Origin: Hyphomonas sp.
GTDB taxonomy: Bacteria > Pseudomonadota > Alphaproteobacteria > Caulobacterales > Hyphomonadaceae
DNA: 9,951 nt
Assembly: GCA_003486945.1 (NCBI GenBank)
Contig: DNFL01000109.1
Span: 1 to 9,951 of the forward strand
Direction: 5' to 3'
The notes beneath the pieces were generated by a model. That model was given only the letters and a program-made list of their open reading frames with translations, was not told the DNA's origin and searched no databases. Numbering within the stretch: position 1 is the first letter of the stretch; each line of letters begins with the position of its first letter. Made by a program: the position numbers and the translations under genes. Below, in pieces: positions 1 through 6,981 of this stretch.

Positions 1-100
1 TGATGTCTTTCAGAAGCGGCGCGACAGCGAGACGTCCCTGATGGCGAAAGGCATTTTCGGGTCAGCCGCCAACGCCTCGCGGGCTAAGGCGCCGGACTAG
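1..100 (+). CDS. 3' end of an unidentified CDS (partial)
   Basis: An open frame enters from the left edge, with its first full codon at base 2, and ends at TAG 98-100. It gives about 32 C-terminal residues that begin DVFQKRRDSET and end SRAKAPD. The codons mostly end in G or C, like the real genes nearby, and the stop lies about 40 nt from the convergent rhodanese stop, which is normal gene spacing. The tail is hydrophilic, rich in Lys, Arg and Ala, with no motif I recognise. The basic helical end is reminiscent of crotonase-fold tails, but this is too weak to name. The rest of the gene lies outside the window. Confidence 0.5.
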   Translation, partial: DVFQKRRDSETSLMAKGIFGSAANASRAKAPD

Positions 101-142
101 GACCGATCCGGACTTGCCTCCGGCGCAGGCGCGCTGCCTCTG

Positions 143-607
143 TCACTGCGCTGAAGCGCGCGAGATCAGCGTGAACTTGCCGTATTCGTTTTCGACAGGT
201 TCACCAGCTTCGGCCCATGTATCAAACCCTTCATGCGCCGAGACATTGCGATACCCCTGACTATCGAGCGCCTTCTTGACAAGGGCGGCGCGGCTGCCGG
301 TCGCACAGTAGACAATAATCTCTGCATCTGCGCTGCGAACTTCCTTTGAGATCCTAAACTCCGCGACGCCCCTCGGCACCGAAACCGCGCCGGGAATATG
401 ACCCAGATCGAACTCTTCCTCAGATCTTACATCGAACAGCAAAAGCTCAGGGTTCTGCGCCTGGCGTGCGCGGATGTAGTCATTGCCAACGAGGTCTATG
501 CCCTCCTTCGCTCTCCGCGATACGTCTTCGGGGGTGAGCGGCACGTCCGCTCCGGCAAAAAGAGGCGCTGCCAGGACAGCCAGCGCAATCAACACGTTCC
601 TGATCAT
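143..607 (-). CDS. Secreted single-domain rhodanese-like protein
   Basis: A 154-aa protein whose first ~20 residues form a signal peptide (MIRN, then a hydrophobic core, then AGA before DVP), so it is probably periplasmic. The rest is one rhodanese domain: a strand with LLLFDVRSEEEF at about 55-66, GHIPGA at about 69-74, and the active-site loop CATGSR with the presumed catalytic Cys at about 101. Rhodaneses move sulfane sulfur through a Cys persulfide; the physiological donor and acceptor cannot be told here. I chose ATG 607 because GGGAG lies 8 nt upstream and it puts the signal peptide at the N-terminus. The frame stays open to a GTG at 646, which would add 13 residues ahead of the signal peptide and start inside a palindrome. 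It is divergent from the oxidoreductase at 779 and convergent with the partial gene at the left edge. Confidence 0.85.
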   Translation of the reverse strand: MIRNVLIALAVLAAPLFAGADVPLTPEDVSRRAKEGIDLVGNDYIRARQAQNPELLLFDVRSEEEFDLGHIPGAVSVPRGVAEFRISKEVRSADAEIIVYCATGSRAALVKKALDSQGYRNVSAHEGFDTWAEAGEPVENEYGKFTLISRASAQ

Positions 608-633
608 CTTTGCCGCTCCCAGAGACCTGATGG

Positions 634-646
634 GTGCAGACTGCAC
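634..646. promoter_or_regulatory. 13-bp palindrome, possible operator
   Basis: GTGCAG-A-CTGCAC is a perfect palindrome 26 nt upstream of the chosen rhodanese start, in the divergent intergenic region. Its size and place fit a dimeric regulator site. No regulator gene is adjacent, so function is inferred from position only. Confidence 0.3.
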
Positions 647-701
647 GTCTCAACTATCGCCGGCAATGGCTTTAAATGAGATGTTCTGAAGTCGTGGGAC
701 C

Positions 702-747
702 GACTGTCTCAGTCTCGATTGACACATTCGGACGCCGCATGGCTTGC
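702..747 (+). promoter_or_regulatory. Possible promoter and flanking palindrome for the 779 oxidoreductase
   Basis: A consensus -35 hexamer TTGACA lies at 719-724. The -10 region 16-18 nt downstream (around 741-747, ggcttgc) is a poor match, so the promoter is tentative. A second palindrome, GACTG-TCT-CAGTC (702-714), ends 4 nt before the -35, where an activator or repressor could bind. Confidence 0.3.
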
Positions 748-778
748 TGAACTCTGCGCATCGCCGGGAGAATGAAGC

Positions 779-1822
779 TTGGAACGAGGGAACCCGCACT
801 GGGTGCTTGCCCGGACGCCGCCCGGAGGCTGGCCGGTCGATGACGACTTCGACTGGCGAGACGCACCCGTGCCCTCGCCCCGCCCCGGCCAGATCCTGAC
901 CCGGACCATCTACCTTTCCCTCGACCCCTATCAATGGGGTCGCCGTCGGCGCGGTGTTGAAGCGCCGGGCGAGGTCTGCCACGGGCGAACCGTTGCGCAG
1001 GTTATCGACTCCCGCGCTGCCGGATGGCGCGAAGGCGACTACCTCTTCAATACCAATGGCTGGCAGACGTTTGGCCTCACCGGCGAAGGCATTTCGACTT
1101 TCGGTTATATGTTTCCCCGCAAGCTCGACCCCGCCGCCGCCCCGATCTCGGCCGCCGTCGGCGTACTCGGTATGTTGGGGCTTACCGCTTACAGCGGTCT
1201 CTACGTGCAGTGCGATTCAAAAGCTGGTGAAACCGTCGTTGTCTCCGCCGCCTCTGGCGGTGTCGGCCAGATTGTCGGCCAGCTCGCCAAGCTGCGCCAT
1301 TGCCGCGTCATCGGCGTCGCCGGCCGCGCTGAGAAGTGCGACTACGTCGTCCGGGAACTCGGCTTCGACGCCTGCGTTTCGCATCTCGCCCCGGACTTCC
1401 CGGACCAGCTGAGATCAGCCTGCCCGGACGGCATTGATGTTTACTTCGAGAATGTTGGCGGCGCTGTCTTCGAAGCGGTCCTGCCGCTTCTGAACCCCGG
1501 CGCCCGGGTCACGCTTTGCGGACTTGCCTCTCAGTATGGCGCTGCGGAAGGGGACATCATCGAAGCCTGGAAATCGACCGGTGCGGCTACATTTGCCCGT
1601 CAAGGGGTGCGTGCGGATCAACTGTTCGTCGGCAATTTTGTAGAGAGCCATCAAAGCCGCTTCCTCGCCGAAATGGCGGCCTGGATAAAGGATGGCAAAG
1701 TTCGCTACCGCGAAGACATCTGGGAAGGTCTCGGCTCAGCGCCCCGGGCCTTTCGCGCGATGCTTGCCGGCGACACTTTTGGCAAGACGCTTGTGCAGGT
1801 TGCGCCAGAAGCAACCGCTTGA
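779..1822 (+). CDS. NADP-dependent oxidoreductase, CurA/LTB4DH type (MDR superfamily)
   Basis: A 347-aa zinc-independent medium-chain reductase, full length for the family, whose members reduce the C=C bond of alpha,beta-unsaturated ketones or aldehydes with NADPH. The N-terminal GroES-like part carries YLSLDPY (about 45-51). The Rossmann part has the glycine motif AASGGVG (157-163) followed by the expected VIGVAGRAEK strand and turn, then YFENVGG (about 222-228). No zinc-ligand Cys cluster is seen. The start is TTG 779: the frame has a TGA at 773-775, no in-frame ATG occurs until residue 111, GGGAG sits 8 nt upstream, and relatives begin a few residues before the same W-x-L segment. The ATG at 772 is in another frame and closes early. 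Where many relatives have MRGRM after SLDPY, this one has QWGRR. The substrate is unknown; CurA is the nearest named relative, so no symbol is given. Confidence 0.9.
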   Translation: MERGNPHWVLARTPPGGWPVDDDFDWRDAPVPSPRPGQILTRTIYLSLDPYQWGRRRRGVEAPGEVCHGRTVAQVIDSRAAGWREGDYLFNTNGWQTFGLTGEGISTFGYMFPRKLDPAAAPISAAVGVLGMLGLTAYSGLYVQCDSKAGETVVVSAASGGVGQIVGQLAKLRHCRVIGVAGRAEKCDYVVRELGFDACVSHLAPDFPDQLRSACPDGIDVYFENVGGAVFEAVLPLLNPGARVTLCGLASQYGAAEGDIIEAWKSTGAATFARQGVRADQLFVGNFVESHQSRFLAEMAAWIKDGKVRYREDIWEGLGSAPRAFRAMLAGDTFGKTLVQVAPEATA

Positions 1823-1858
1823 TTGCCCGTATACGGATCAGTTCTGCGGGCCAGGTTT

Positions 1859-1889
1859 TTTACCGGCAAATCTGCCATTTGCCGGTAAA
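1859..1889. repeat. Perfect 12-bp inverted repeat (hairpin) behind the oxidoreductase gene
   Basis: TTTACCGGCAAA (1859-1870) and TTTGCCGGTAAA (1878-1889) are exact reverse complements around a 7-nt loop (tctgcca), 36 nt after the oxidoreductase stop. A T-run precedes the hairpin on the + strand but none follows it on either strand, so it is not a standard intrinsic terminator. It could be a U-tract-less terminator, an mRNA 3'-end stabiliser, a protein-binding site or a dispersed repeat. A related TTTTACCGGC occurs at 8211-8220. Confidence 0.55.
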
Positions 1890-2182
1890 CCGGCATCAGG
1901 TGCTCTGAGGATCCATCCGCCCCGCGCAACTGCCTCCTGCTCGCGTCCGAAAGTCTACCCGGCCACAGCCGCCTGGAGCCGCAGGCCGCCTGTCCTTAGC
2001 CAATCTACATCCCCTGCGACAGCCCGCGGCACCAAAATGCAACAGCGATTGAACAAGTGTAATGATCAAATGCCCATCTCTAGGAGTCACTTTCTGATGC
2101 AGGTGCTCAGCCCCTGTCTCAGTTTTGGTATTGAACCAAAGTCCGATCCTCTGATCGCCAATTTAGATTGAGCCATGCCGCT

Positions 2183-2212
2183 TTACCACACGAGTATTTT
2201 TTTGTGTGGTAA
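2183..2212. promoter_or_regulatory. 9-bp inverted repeat, probable operator or hairpin
   Basis: TTACCACAC (2183-2191) and GTGTGGTAA (2204-2212) are exact reverse complements separated by 12 nt that end in a T-run. The site lies about 48 nt upstream of the ATG of the small ORF at 2260, within locally AT-rich DNA. A TAATAT at 2210-2215 could serve as a -10 element overlapping the right arm, which would fit an operator. An upstream GTG of the small ORF (2206) falls inside the right arm. Confidence 0.4.
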
Positions 2213-2259
2213 TATCAAATATCCCCCGCCGGGAGCGCTCTGCAATTCGCAAACTGATC

Positions 2260-2403
2260 ATGTCAGACCGGCGCAAAGATGGCCCCGGTGATCTTGCGGA
2301 CGCCTATGCAGACGCTCTCTCCCGCGGGCCGAAATGGCGCGAACACCTCAAGCCCACTCCGATTTCGCGCGAAAGGCTTCGATGCTTGGAAATTGGGGAC
2401 TGA
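2260..2403 (+). CDS. Possible 47-aa hypothetical protein
   Basis: A short frame starts at ATG 2260 and stops at TGA 2401-2403, 11 nt from the convergent der stop. The product starts MSDRRKDGPGD, contains an Ala/Asp-rich helix-like stretch (DLADAYADAL), then KWREHLKPTPISRERL, and is charged and soluble. The first two-thirds have G/C-rich third positions like local genes. The frame is open back to GTG 2206, giving 65 aa. No clear Shine-Dalgarno precedes either start. I do not recognise a family. The inverted repeat just upstream is the best argument that something is transcribed here; a chance ORF is equally possible. Confidence 0.35.
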   Translation: MSDRRKDGPGDLADAYADALSRGPKWREHLKPTPISRERLRCLEIGD

Positions 2404-2414
2404 AGACGGTGCCC

Positions 2415-3947
2415 CTACTCATCCCGCCGCTTGTAACGCGGTGGCCCGTCCGGACCCACTTTGCCCGCATACGGATTTTTGCCTTGCCGCACGAACAGGC
2501 GGATCGGCACGCCGTGCATGTCGAACGCTTCGCGGATGCCGTTGATCAGATACCGCTTGTAGCCTTCCGGCATCTGATCGCCGCGCGAGGCGATCAGCAC
2601 GAAGGTTGGCGGGCGCGCTTTCATCTGCGCCATGTAGCGCGGCTTGATGCGCTTGCCCTGCACGCTCGGCGGCGGATGGTGCTCCACCGTATGGCGCAGC
2701 CACCGGTTGAGGTCGCCGGTCTTCACCTTTGCGGTCCAGTCCTTGTAAACCTTCACCACCGCCGGCATCAGCTTGTCGATATTGCGCCCCGTCAGGCCGG
2801 ACAGGAACACCACCGGCGCCCCGCCGCCATTCGGCACCAGCCGGTTGGCAAGATCGCGGATATGCCGCGCCGCCGCGTCCGGGTCCTGCACGGTATCCCA
2901 CTTCGACATCACCAGCACGAGCCCGCGCCCTTCGCGCAGTGCAAGGTCGGCAATCTGCAGGTCCTGCTTCTCCAGCGCGTCATGCGCGTCCATGACGAGC
3001 GCAACGATGTCCGCATATTTCAGGGAACGGATGGTCTCCGCGGTCGACATCCGCTCAAGGCGTTCCTGCACGCGCGCTTTCCGGCGCAGGCCTGCCGTGT
3101 CCACAAGGCGCACCTGCCGGCCTTCCCATTCCCAGTCGATCTGGATGGAGTCGCGGGTGATGCCCGCCTCCGGTCCGGTCAGCAGACGCTCGGACTGGAT
3201 CAGCTGGTTGATCAGCGTCGACTTGCCCGCATTCGGCCGCCCGACAATCGCCAGGCGGATTGGCTTCGGCGCGGCCGGCTCCGGCACATCCTCCGGCTCT
3301 TCGCCTTCCGCCGCCTCGATCGCCGCCACCAGCTCATCATCCGTGATCGAACTGTCTTCAATGTCGATATGCGCCAGCTTGTCGAGAATGTCCTCGCCCG
3401 CCCCGCCGGCATAGTCCGGCTCGGCTTCTTCCAGCGCCCGCTCGAACGCCTCTTCGCCCAGCGCCGTGCGGATCGCCTCGTACAGCTCCGCAAACCCTTC
3501 GCCATGTTCCGCCGACAGGCCCACCGGCTCGCCGAAGCCCAGCCGGAACGCGTCCAGCACGCCCGCCTCGCCCTGCTTGCCTTCCGCCTTGTTCGCCGCC
3601 AGCACTACCGGCACATTCGCCTTGCGCAGCAGCATCGCGAAAGTCTCGTCCTCCGGCGTCACGCCGACGCGCGCATCCACCAGGAACAGTGCCACGTCCG
3701 CTTCGGCAATCGCTGCCTCGGTCTGCGCGCGCATCCGCGCCTCCAGGCTATCGTCGCGCACATTGTCGAACCCGGCAGTGTCGATCAGCAGCAGCGGCAG
3801 CGAAGCCAGCCGCCCGTCGGCCATCTTGCGGTCACGCGTCACGCCCGGCTGGTCGTCGACCAGCGCGATCTTCTTGCCCGCAAGGCGGTTGAACAGGGTC
3901 GACTTGCCGACATTCGGCCGGCCGACAATGGCGAGTTTCAGTGGCAC
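2415..3947 (-). CDS. der: Ribosome biogenesis GTPase Der (EngA)
   Basis: A 510-aa tandem GTPase needed for 50S subunit assembly. Domain 1 has G1 GRPNVGKST (9-17), G2 GVTRD (35-39), G3 DTAGF (56-60) and G4 NKAE (119-122). Domain 2 has G1 GRPNAGKST (236-244), G2 GITRD (262-266), G3 DTAGL (283-287) and G4 SKWD (348-351). The KH-like domain follows and ends with KNPYAGKVGPDGPP and a basic tail. The usual G4 is NKxD, so each copy carries one substitution: Glu for Asp in the first and Ser for Asn in the second. The linker between the GTPases (about 165-229) is long and very acidic. The start is GTG 3947, with AAGGGG 8 nt upstream. It lies 48 nt behind bamB and is probably the last gene of the panB-yfgM-bamB-der run. 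Confidence 0.98.
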   Translation of the reverse strand: MPLKLAIVGRPNVGKSTLFNRLAGKKIALVDDQPGVTRDRKMADGRLASLPLLLIDTAGFDNVRDDSLEARMRAQTEAAIAEADVALFLVDARVGVTPEDETFAMLLRKANVPVVLAANKAEGKQGEAGVLDAFRLGFGEPVGLSAEHGEGFAELYEAIRTALGEEAFERALEEAEPDYAGGAGEDILDKLAHIDIEDSSITDDELVAAIEAAEGEEPEDVPEPAAPKPIRLAIVGRPNAGKSTLINQLIQSERLLTGPEAGITRDSIQIDWEWEGRQVRLVDTAGLRRKARVQERLERMSTAETIRSLKYADIVALVMDAHDALEKQDLQIADLALREGRGLVLVMSKWDTVQDPDAAARHIRDLANRLVPNGGGAPVVFLSGLTGRNIDKLMPAVVKVYKDWTAKVKTGDLNRWLRHTVEHHPPPSVQGKRIKPRYMAQMKARPPTFVLIASRGDQMPEGYKRYLINGIREAFDMHGVPIRLFVRQGKNPYAGKVGPDGPPRYKRRDE

Positions 3948-3995
3948 GGCCGCAGCCCCTTTGGTTAATACCGGGGCACGGAAGGTGTCCGGCCC

Positions 3996-5348
3996 TTAGT
4001 CGATGGCGATCAGTTTGCCCTTGTCCGTGAGGACATAGAGACGCCCCTGCGTCGCAATCGGCTCGATATACACGGTCTCGCCCAGCTTCAAAGAGGCCGT
4101 CTGCGAACCATCTTCCGGCGAGAAGGCCAGAAGATCGCCGCGCGACGACACCACAATCACCCGTCCGGACGCCACAATCGGCGCCGAATAGCTGATCGGT
4201 TTCTTCTTCTTTTTCTCGTCCCGGAACGATGTCAGCTGCTTCACCCAATAGGCTTCGCCGGTGCTGGCATCGAGCGCGGCAAGCTCGTCATTTGTGCCGA
4301 GCACAAACAAAAACCGTCCGGTCAGCGCCGGTGCCTTGGTCGATCCGACCGGCGCCGTCCACACGCGCGCACCGGTGCGTCCGTCGATCGCTGCCGTCGT
4401 GCCCGACTGGCTCGACACGAACACGAGGCCCGCGCCCAGAACCGGGCGTGAACCGATATCGTTGATCTCGGAAATCGGCGTGAACCGTCCCGACTGCGCC
4501 AGCGCATCTGTCCACAGCCGGCGGCCATTGGCAGCCAGGTAGGCGATGATCTCGCCGGAGGAGAACGGCGCAATGACAAAGTCCTCGACCGCTGCCGCGC
4601 TGGAGCTGCCCAGCACGCGGGCGGATTCCGAAATCGCCTGGTCGCTCCACGCAATCTCGCCGGTCGCGAGATTCAGCGAGAAGACTTCATTGTTGTTGGA
4701 GGCCACAAAGATCCGGCCTTCCGAAATCGTCGGCGATCCGGTGATCGGCGAGCCCAGTTCGCGGCGCCATTTCTGCGCGCCTGTCCCGGCGTCCAGCGCC
4801 GCGACATAGCCGTAGCCGCTGGCCACAACCAGCGTGTCACCCGCAACCGCGAGGCCGCCGCCGAGCGCGGACTTGTCACGCTTGGAAACGCCCTTCAGGC
4901 GCTGCGACCAGAGTTCGCCGCCATTGCTCAGGCTGGAAGCGCGCACCGTCTGCGCCGCGTCCATCGTGAAAATCGTTGTCGCGCTGGTCACCGGCGGCGT
5001 GGTGATCGCCGCCGTCTTGGTCGAGCCCTTGCCGATCGAACGGCGCCACGCCACCCGCAGCTTCGGCGCCGCTTCGACATGCGAAGGCAGCTTGGCCGCA
5101 TTGCTGCCGGCTTCCGTCCAGGCATTCACCGACACCGGTGCCGGCAGTTCGATGGCAATGCCGGTCAGCGTCGCGCTCGGCTCGATACGGGAATTGTCCA
5201 GCACCATCGTCACGCGCCCGGCGCGTTGTTCGGCGGTGGCGGCTTCCTTCTTCTCGCCGCCAAACTTCGGCAAGCTGCTGCACGAGGTCAGGGCCAGCAG
5301 CGAAGCAACAGCCGCGACTGCTGCAACGGCACTACGGTTCAGTTTCAT
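3996..5348 (-). CDS. bamB: Outer membrane assembly lipoprotein BamB (PQQ-like beta-propeller)
   Basis: A 450-aa lipoprotein of the BAM complex, which inserts beta-barrel proteins into the outer membrane. The N-terminus is a lipoprotein signal: MKLNRS, an Ala/Val-rich core and the lipobox LTSC with the lipidated Cys at 23. The next ~100 residues form a linker and first strand. After them I count eight propeller-like repeats of the form 'V-x-V-A-S-x-x-G-x-V-x-A-L-D-x-x-T-G-x-x-x-W'; examples are YVAALDAGTGAQKW and ELAALDASTGEAYW. The last ends GKLIAID at the stop and would close the ring. Eight blades match known BamB. It is longer than E. coli BamB (about 390 aa), mainly at the N-terminus. Its ATG overlaps the upstream gene's TGA (ATGA), so translation is probably coupled. 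The yfgM-like gene and der as neighbours support the name. Confidence 0.93.
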   Translation of the reverse strand: MKLNRSAVAAVAAVASLLALTSCSSLPKFGGEKKEAATAEQRAGRVTMVLDNSRIEPSATLTGIAIELPAPVSVNAWTEAGSNAAKLPSHVEAAPKLRVAWRRSIGKGSTKTAAITTPPVTSATTIFTMDAAQTVRASSLSNGGELWSQRLKGVSKRDKSALGGGLAVAGDTLVVASGYGYVAALDAGTGAQKWRRELGSPITGSPTISEGRIFVASNNNEVFSLNLATGEIAWSDQAISESARVLGSSSAAAVEDFVIAPFSSGEIIAYLAANGRRLWTDALAQSGRFTPISEINDIGSRPVLGAGLVFVSSQSGTTAAIDGRTGARVWTAPVGSTKAPALTGRFLFVLGTNDELAALDASTGEAYWVKQLTSFRDEKKKKKPISYSAPIVASGRVIVVSSRGDLLAFSPEDGSQTASLKLGETVYIEPIATQGRLYVLTDKGKLIAID

Positions 5349-6064
5349 TGTCCGGTCTCCTCGGGCGCTTCGGCTTCCGCCGGCGCAGGCGTTTCCTCTT
5401 CGGCTGCCTGATCTGCCTCAGGCGCCAGCGGCATGGCCGCAAGTGCAATTTCGGCCCGCTGGACAACGCCGGCAGGTGCATTGGCATCAAACTTCAGCTG
5501 GTTGAACGCTGTACGCGCCCGCGCAACATCTCCGACCTCGAACGCCTTGGACGCCACCAGCTCGCGCGCCATGGCGCCCAGCGCGGTGTCTTCTTCTGCC
5601 AGCGTGCCCAGCAGCGTTTCCAGCTCGTCCAGCGTCAGCGTGTCCGCGCGCAGGTAAGCCGACTTGATAAGCGCAAGGCGCTCATACGGCCCGCCTTCCA
5701 CGCCGCCCATCGCCGCCAGCGTCTCCGCCGCCGAAGCCGGGTCACCCATGCCTTCAATCTGCGTCTGCGCCAGGAAATGCGCCGCCAGCGGCGACAGCTT
5801 CGTATCTGCCTCCACGATCGCCCGGAACGCAGCTTCCGCTTCCTCGTACCGGCCGTCCTCGAGTGCGGCGACCGCGTTCTCCAGCTCCAGCGCGCGCTCT
5901 GCCCGGTCCTTGGCGGCCTGCGGCTTCAGCACGAATTCATTGATCGCAACCGAGCCCACCAGCGCCACCACCGCGCCATAGACAAACGGCCGCCAGCGCT
6001 TCCACCAGCTTTCCAGCTTCTCCTGGCGGACGCTTTCATCGACTTCGGTGAAAATGTCGGTCAA
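5345..6064 (-). CDS. YfgM-like TPR membrane protein (ancillary periplasmic chaperone)
   Basis: A 239-aa protein with a short cytoplasmic N-terminus (MTDIFTEVDESVRQEKLESW), one membrane helix at about 26-46 (FVYGAVVALVGSVAINEFVL), and a periplasmic helical region with TPR-like Ala-rich helices from about 60 to 205. The C-terminal ~30 residues are Glu/Ala/Pro-rich and probably disordered. This layout is that of YfgM/TPR_21 proteins; E. coli YfgM binds the Sec translocon and periplasmic chaperones. The start is TTG 6064 with GGAG 6 nt upstream, and the N-terminus matches the family's usual M-x-D-I-F-x-E-V-D-E pattern; no ATG lies nearby in frame. It overlaps bamB by 4 nt and follows panB after an 82-nt gap. 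The family call is good, but the chaperone role is by analogy. Confidence 0.85.
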   Translation of the reverse strand: MTDIFTEVDESVRQEKLESWWKRWRPFVYGAVVALVGSVAINEFVLKPQAAKDRAERALELENAVAALEDGRYEEAEAAFRAIVEADTKLSPLAAHFLAQTQIEGMGDPASAAETLAAMGGVEGGPYERLALIKSAYLRADTLTLDELETLLGTLAEEDTALGAMARELVASKAFEVGDVARARTAFNQLKFDANAPAGVVQRAEIALAAMPLAPEADQAAEEETPAPAEAEAPEETGQ

Positions 6065-6112
6065 TCGGGGCTCCGCGGGGGCAAAGGGTCAGGGATTCGG
6101 CGCGAACCTAGA

Positions 6113-6127
6113 CGGGGCGCAGCCCCG
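6113..6127. repeat. GC-rich hairpin between panB and the yfgM-like gene
   Basis: CGGGGC-GCA-GCCCCG forms a 6-bp GC stem with a 3-nt loop, 19 nt beyond the panB stop. No T-run follows in the minus direction, so it may attenuate or process the transcript rather than end it. Confidence 0.3.
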
Positions 6128-6146
6128 CTGCAACGGATCAGCGCTG

Positions 6147-6974
6147 TTAGGCTTCAGGTTTTCGCAGGCTGTAAGTCTCGGTCTTGCCCGGAAACCGCCG
6201 CGTCCGCACGTCTTCGGCATAGGCGGCCGCCGCCCCGGACACGACACTGGCAAGGTCCGCATACCGGCGCACGAATTTCGGCGTCCAGTCGAACAGGCCC
6301 AGCATATCGTGTGTCACGAGAATTTGCCCGTCACAGGCCGCCGACGCGCCAATCCCGATGGTCGGGCAGGTCACCTCGGCGGTAATCTCCGCCGCCAGGT
6401 CTTCCGCGACACCCTCGATCACGATGGCGAACGCCCCGGCATCCGCCGCCGCCCGCGCCTCGGCCACAACCCGGTCGCGCTCGCTCACCGTGCGCCCCTT
6501 GGCCCGGAAGCCGCCTTCCACATTGATCGCCTGCGGGCGCAGGCCGACATGGCCCATCACCGGAACGCCTCGTTCCACAAGATGGCTGATCTGGTGCGCT
6601 GCATACGCCCCGCTCTCGATCTTCACCGCCTGGCAGCCGGTCTCCTTCATTATCCGCGCCGCGTTCAGGAAGGCCTGGTCGGCATTCGTCTCATAACTCC
6701 CGAACGGCATGTCGACGACCACGAACGCCCGCTCGGACCCGCGCATCACCGCCTGCCCGTGCAGGATCATCATCTCCATCGTCACGCCCACCGTCGAGGC
6801 AAGCCCGTGCACCACCATCCCGACACTGTCGCCGACCAGCAGCACATCGGCGTGGCTGTCGAGCAGCGCGGCCGTCGGCGCATCATACGCCGTCAGGCAA
6901 ACCAGCGGCGTCGCCCCTTTGGCGGCGGCAATATCCTTCACGGTCTTGCGGGTCGTCTGGCTTTGTTTTGACAT
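6147..6974 (-). CDS. panB: 3-methyl-2-oxobutanoate hydroxymethyltransferase (PanB)
   Basis: A 275-aa cytoplasmic enzyme that transfers a hydroxymethyl group from methylenetetrahydrofolate to 2-oxoisovalerate, giving ketopantoate, the first committed step to pantothenate and CoA. Hallmarks are LTAYDAPTA (27-35), LLVGDSVGMVVHG (45-57), VVDMPFGSY (86-94), VKIESG (117-122), GHVGLRPQ (141-148) and VIEGV (185-189). By alignment to E. coli PanB, Asp49 and Asp88 are the Mg ligands and Glu187 the catalytic acid/base. The length fits the family (about 264 in E. coli). The frame is open upstream to 7058, but ATG 6974 is correct: the extra part is out of family and overlaps the divergent gene. panC is not in the window. 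It heads the minus-strand run of four genes. Confidence 0.97.
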   Translation of the reverse strand: MSKQSQTTRKTVKDIAAAKGATPLVCLTAYDAPTAALLDSHADVLLVGDSVGMVVHGLASTVGVTMEMMILHGQAVMRGSERAFVVVDMPFGSYETNADQAFLNAARIMKETGCQAVKIESGAYAAHQISHLVERGVPVMGHVGLRPQAINVEGGFRAKGRTVSERDRVVAEARAAADAGAFAIVIEGVAEDLAAEITAEVTCPTIGIGASAACDGQILVTHDMLGLFDWTPKFVRRYADLASVVSGAAAAYAEDVRTRRFPGKTETYSLRKPEA

Positions 6975-6981
6975 GGCGCCT

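Larger units (their letters stand above)
1823..2259. other. Long intergenic stretch without a convincing gene
   Basis: About 440 nt lie between the oxidoreductase stop and the small ORF. Open frames here are short, lack ribosome binding sites and give low-complexity or Arg/Pro-rich translations typical of noise. The notable contents are the inverted repeats at 1859-1889 and 2183-2212. From about 2035 to 2220 the DNA is clearly richer in A and T than its surroundings, as expected of a regulatory region. I see no tRNA fold, CRISPR repeat or transposon end. Confidence 0.6.

Noticed and set aside
1859..1889. Intrinsic terminator for the oxidoreductase gene
   Set aside because: The stem is strong but the T-run is on the upstream side; no T-run follows on either strand. 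Kept as an inverted repeat only.
1692..2171. 159-codon + strand frame running from inside the oxidoreductase into the intergenic region
   Set aside because: It starts out of frame inside a certain gene, has no ribosome binding site, and shows no recognisable domain.
2160..2215. tRNA-like segment in the AT-rich region
   Set aside because: No acceptor/T-arm pattern or GTTCGA-type loop could be folded; only the single inverted repeat is present.
1823..2259. Attachment site, integron attC or CRISPR in the long gap
   Set aside because: No integrase, no repeated unit with spacers, no attC core pair and no flanking direct repeat was seen.
2334..3968. 544-codon open frame on the + strand opposite der
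   Set aside because: It is the antisense shadow of a certain der gene in very GC-rich DNA; the translation is His/Arg/Leu-rich with no family character.
5138..6385. 415-codon open frame on the + strand across bamB, yfgM-like and panB
   Set aside because: It runs across three certain minus-strand genes, is Arg-rich and low in character, and has no own start signals.
6048..6971. 307-codon + strand frame opposite panB
   Set aside because: Antisense of panB, whose catalytic motifs are all intact on the other strand.
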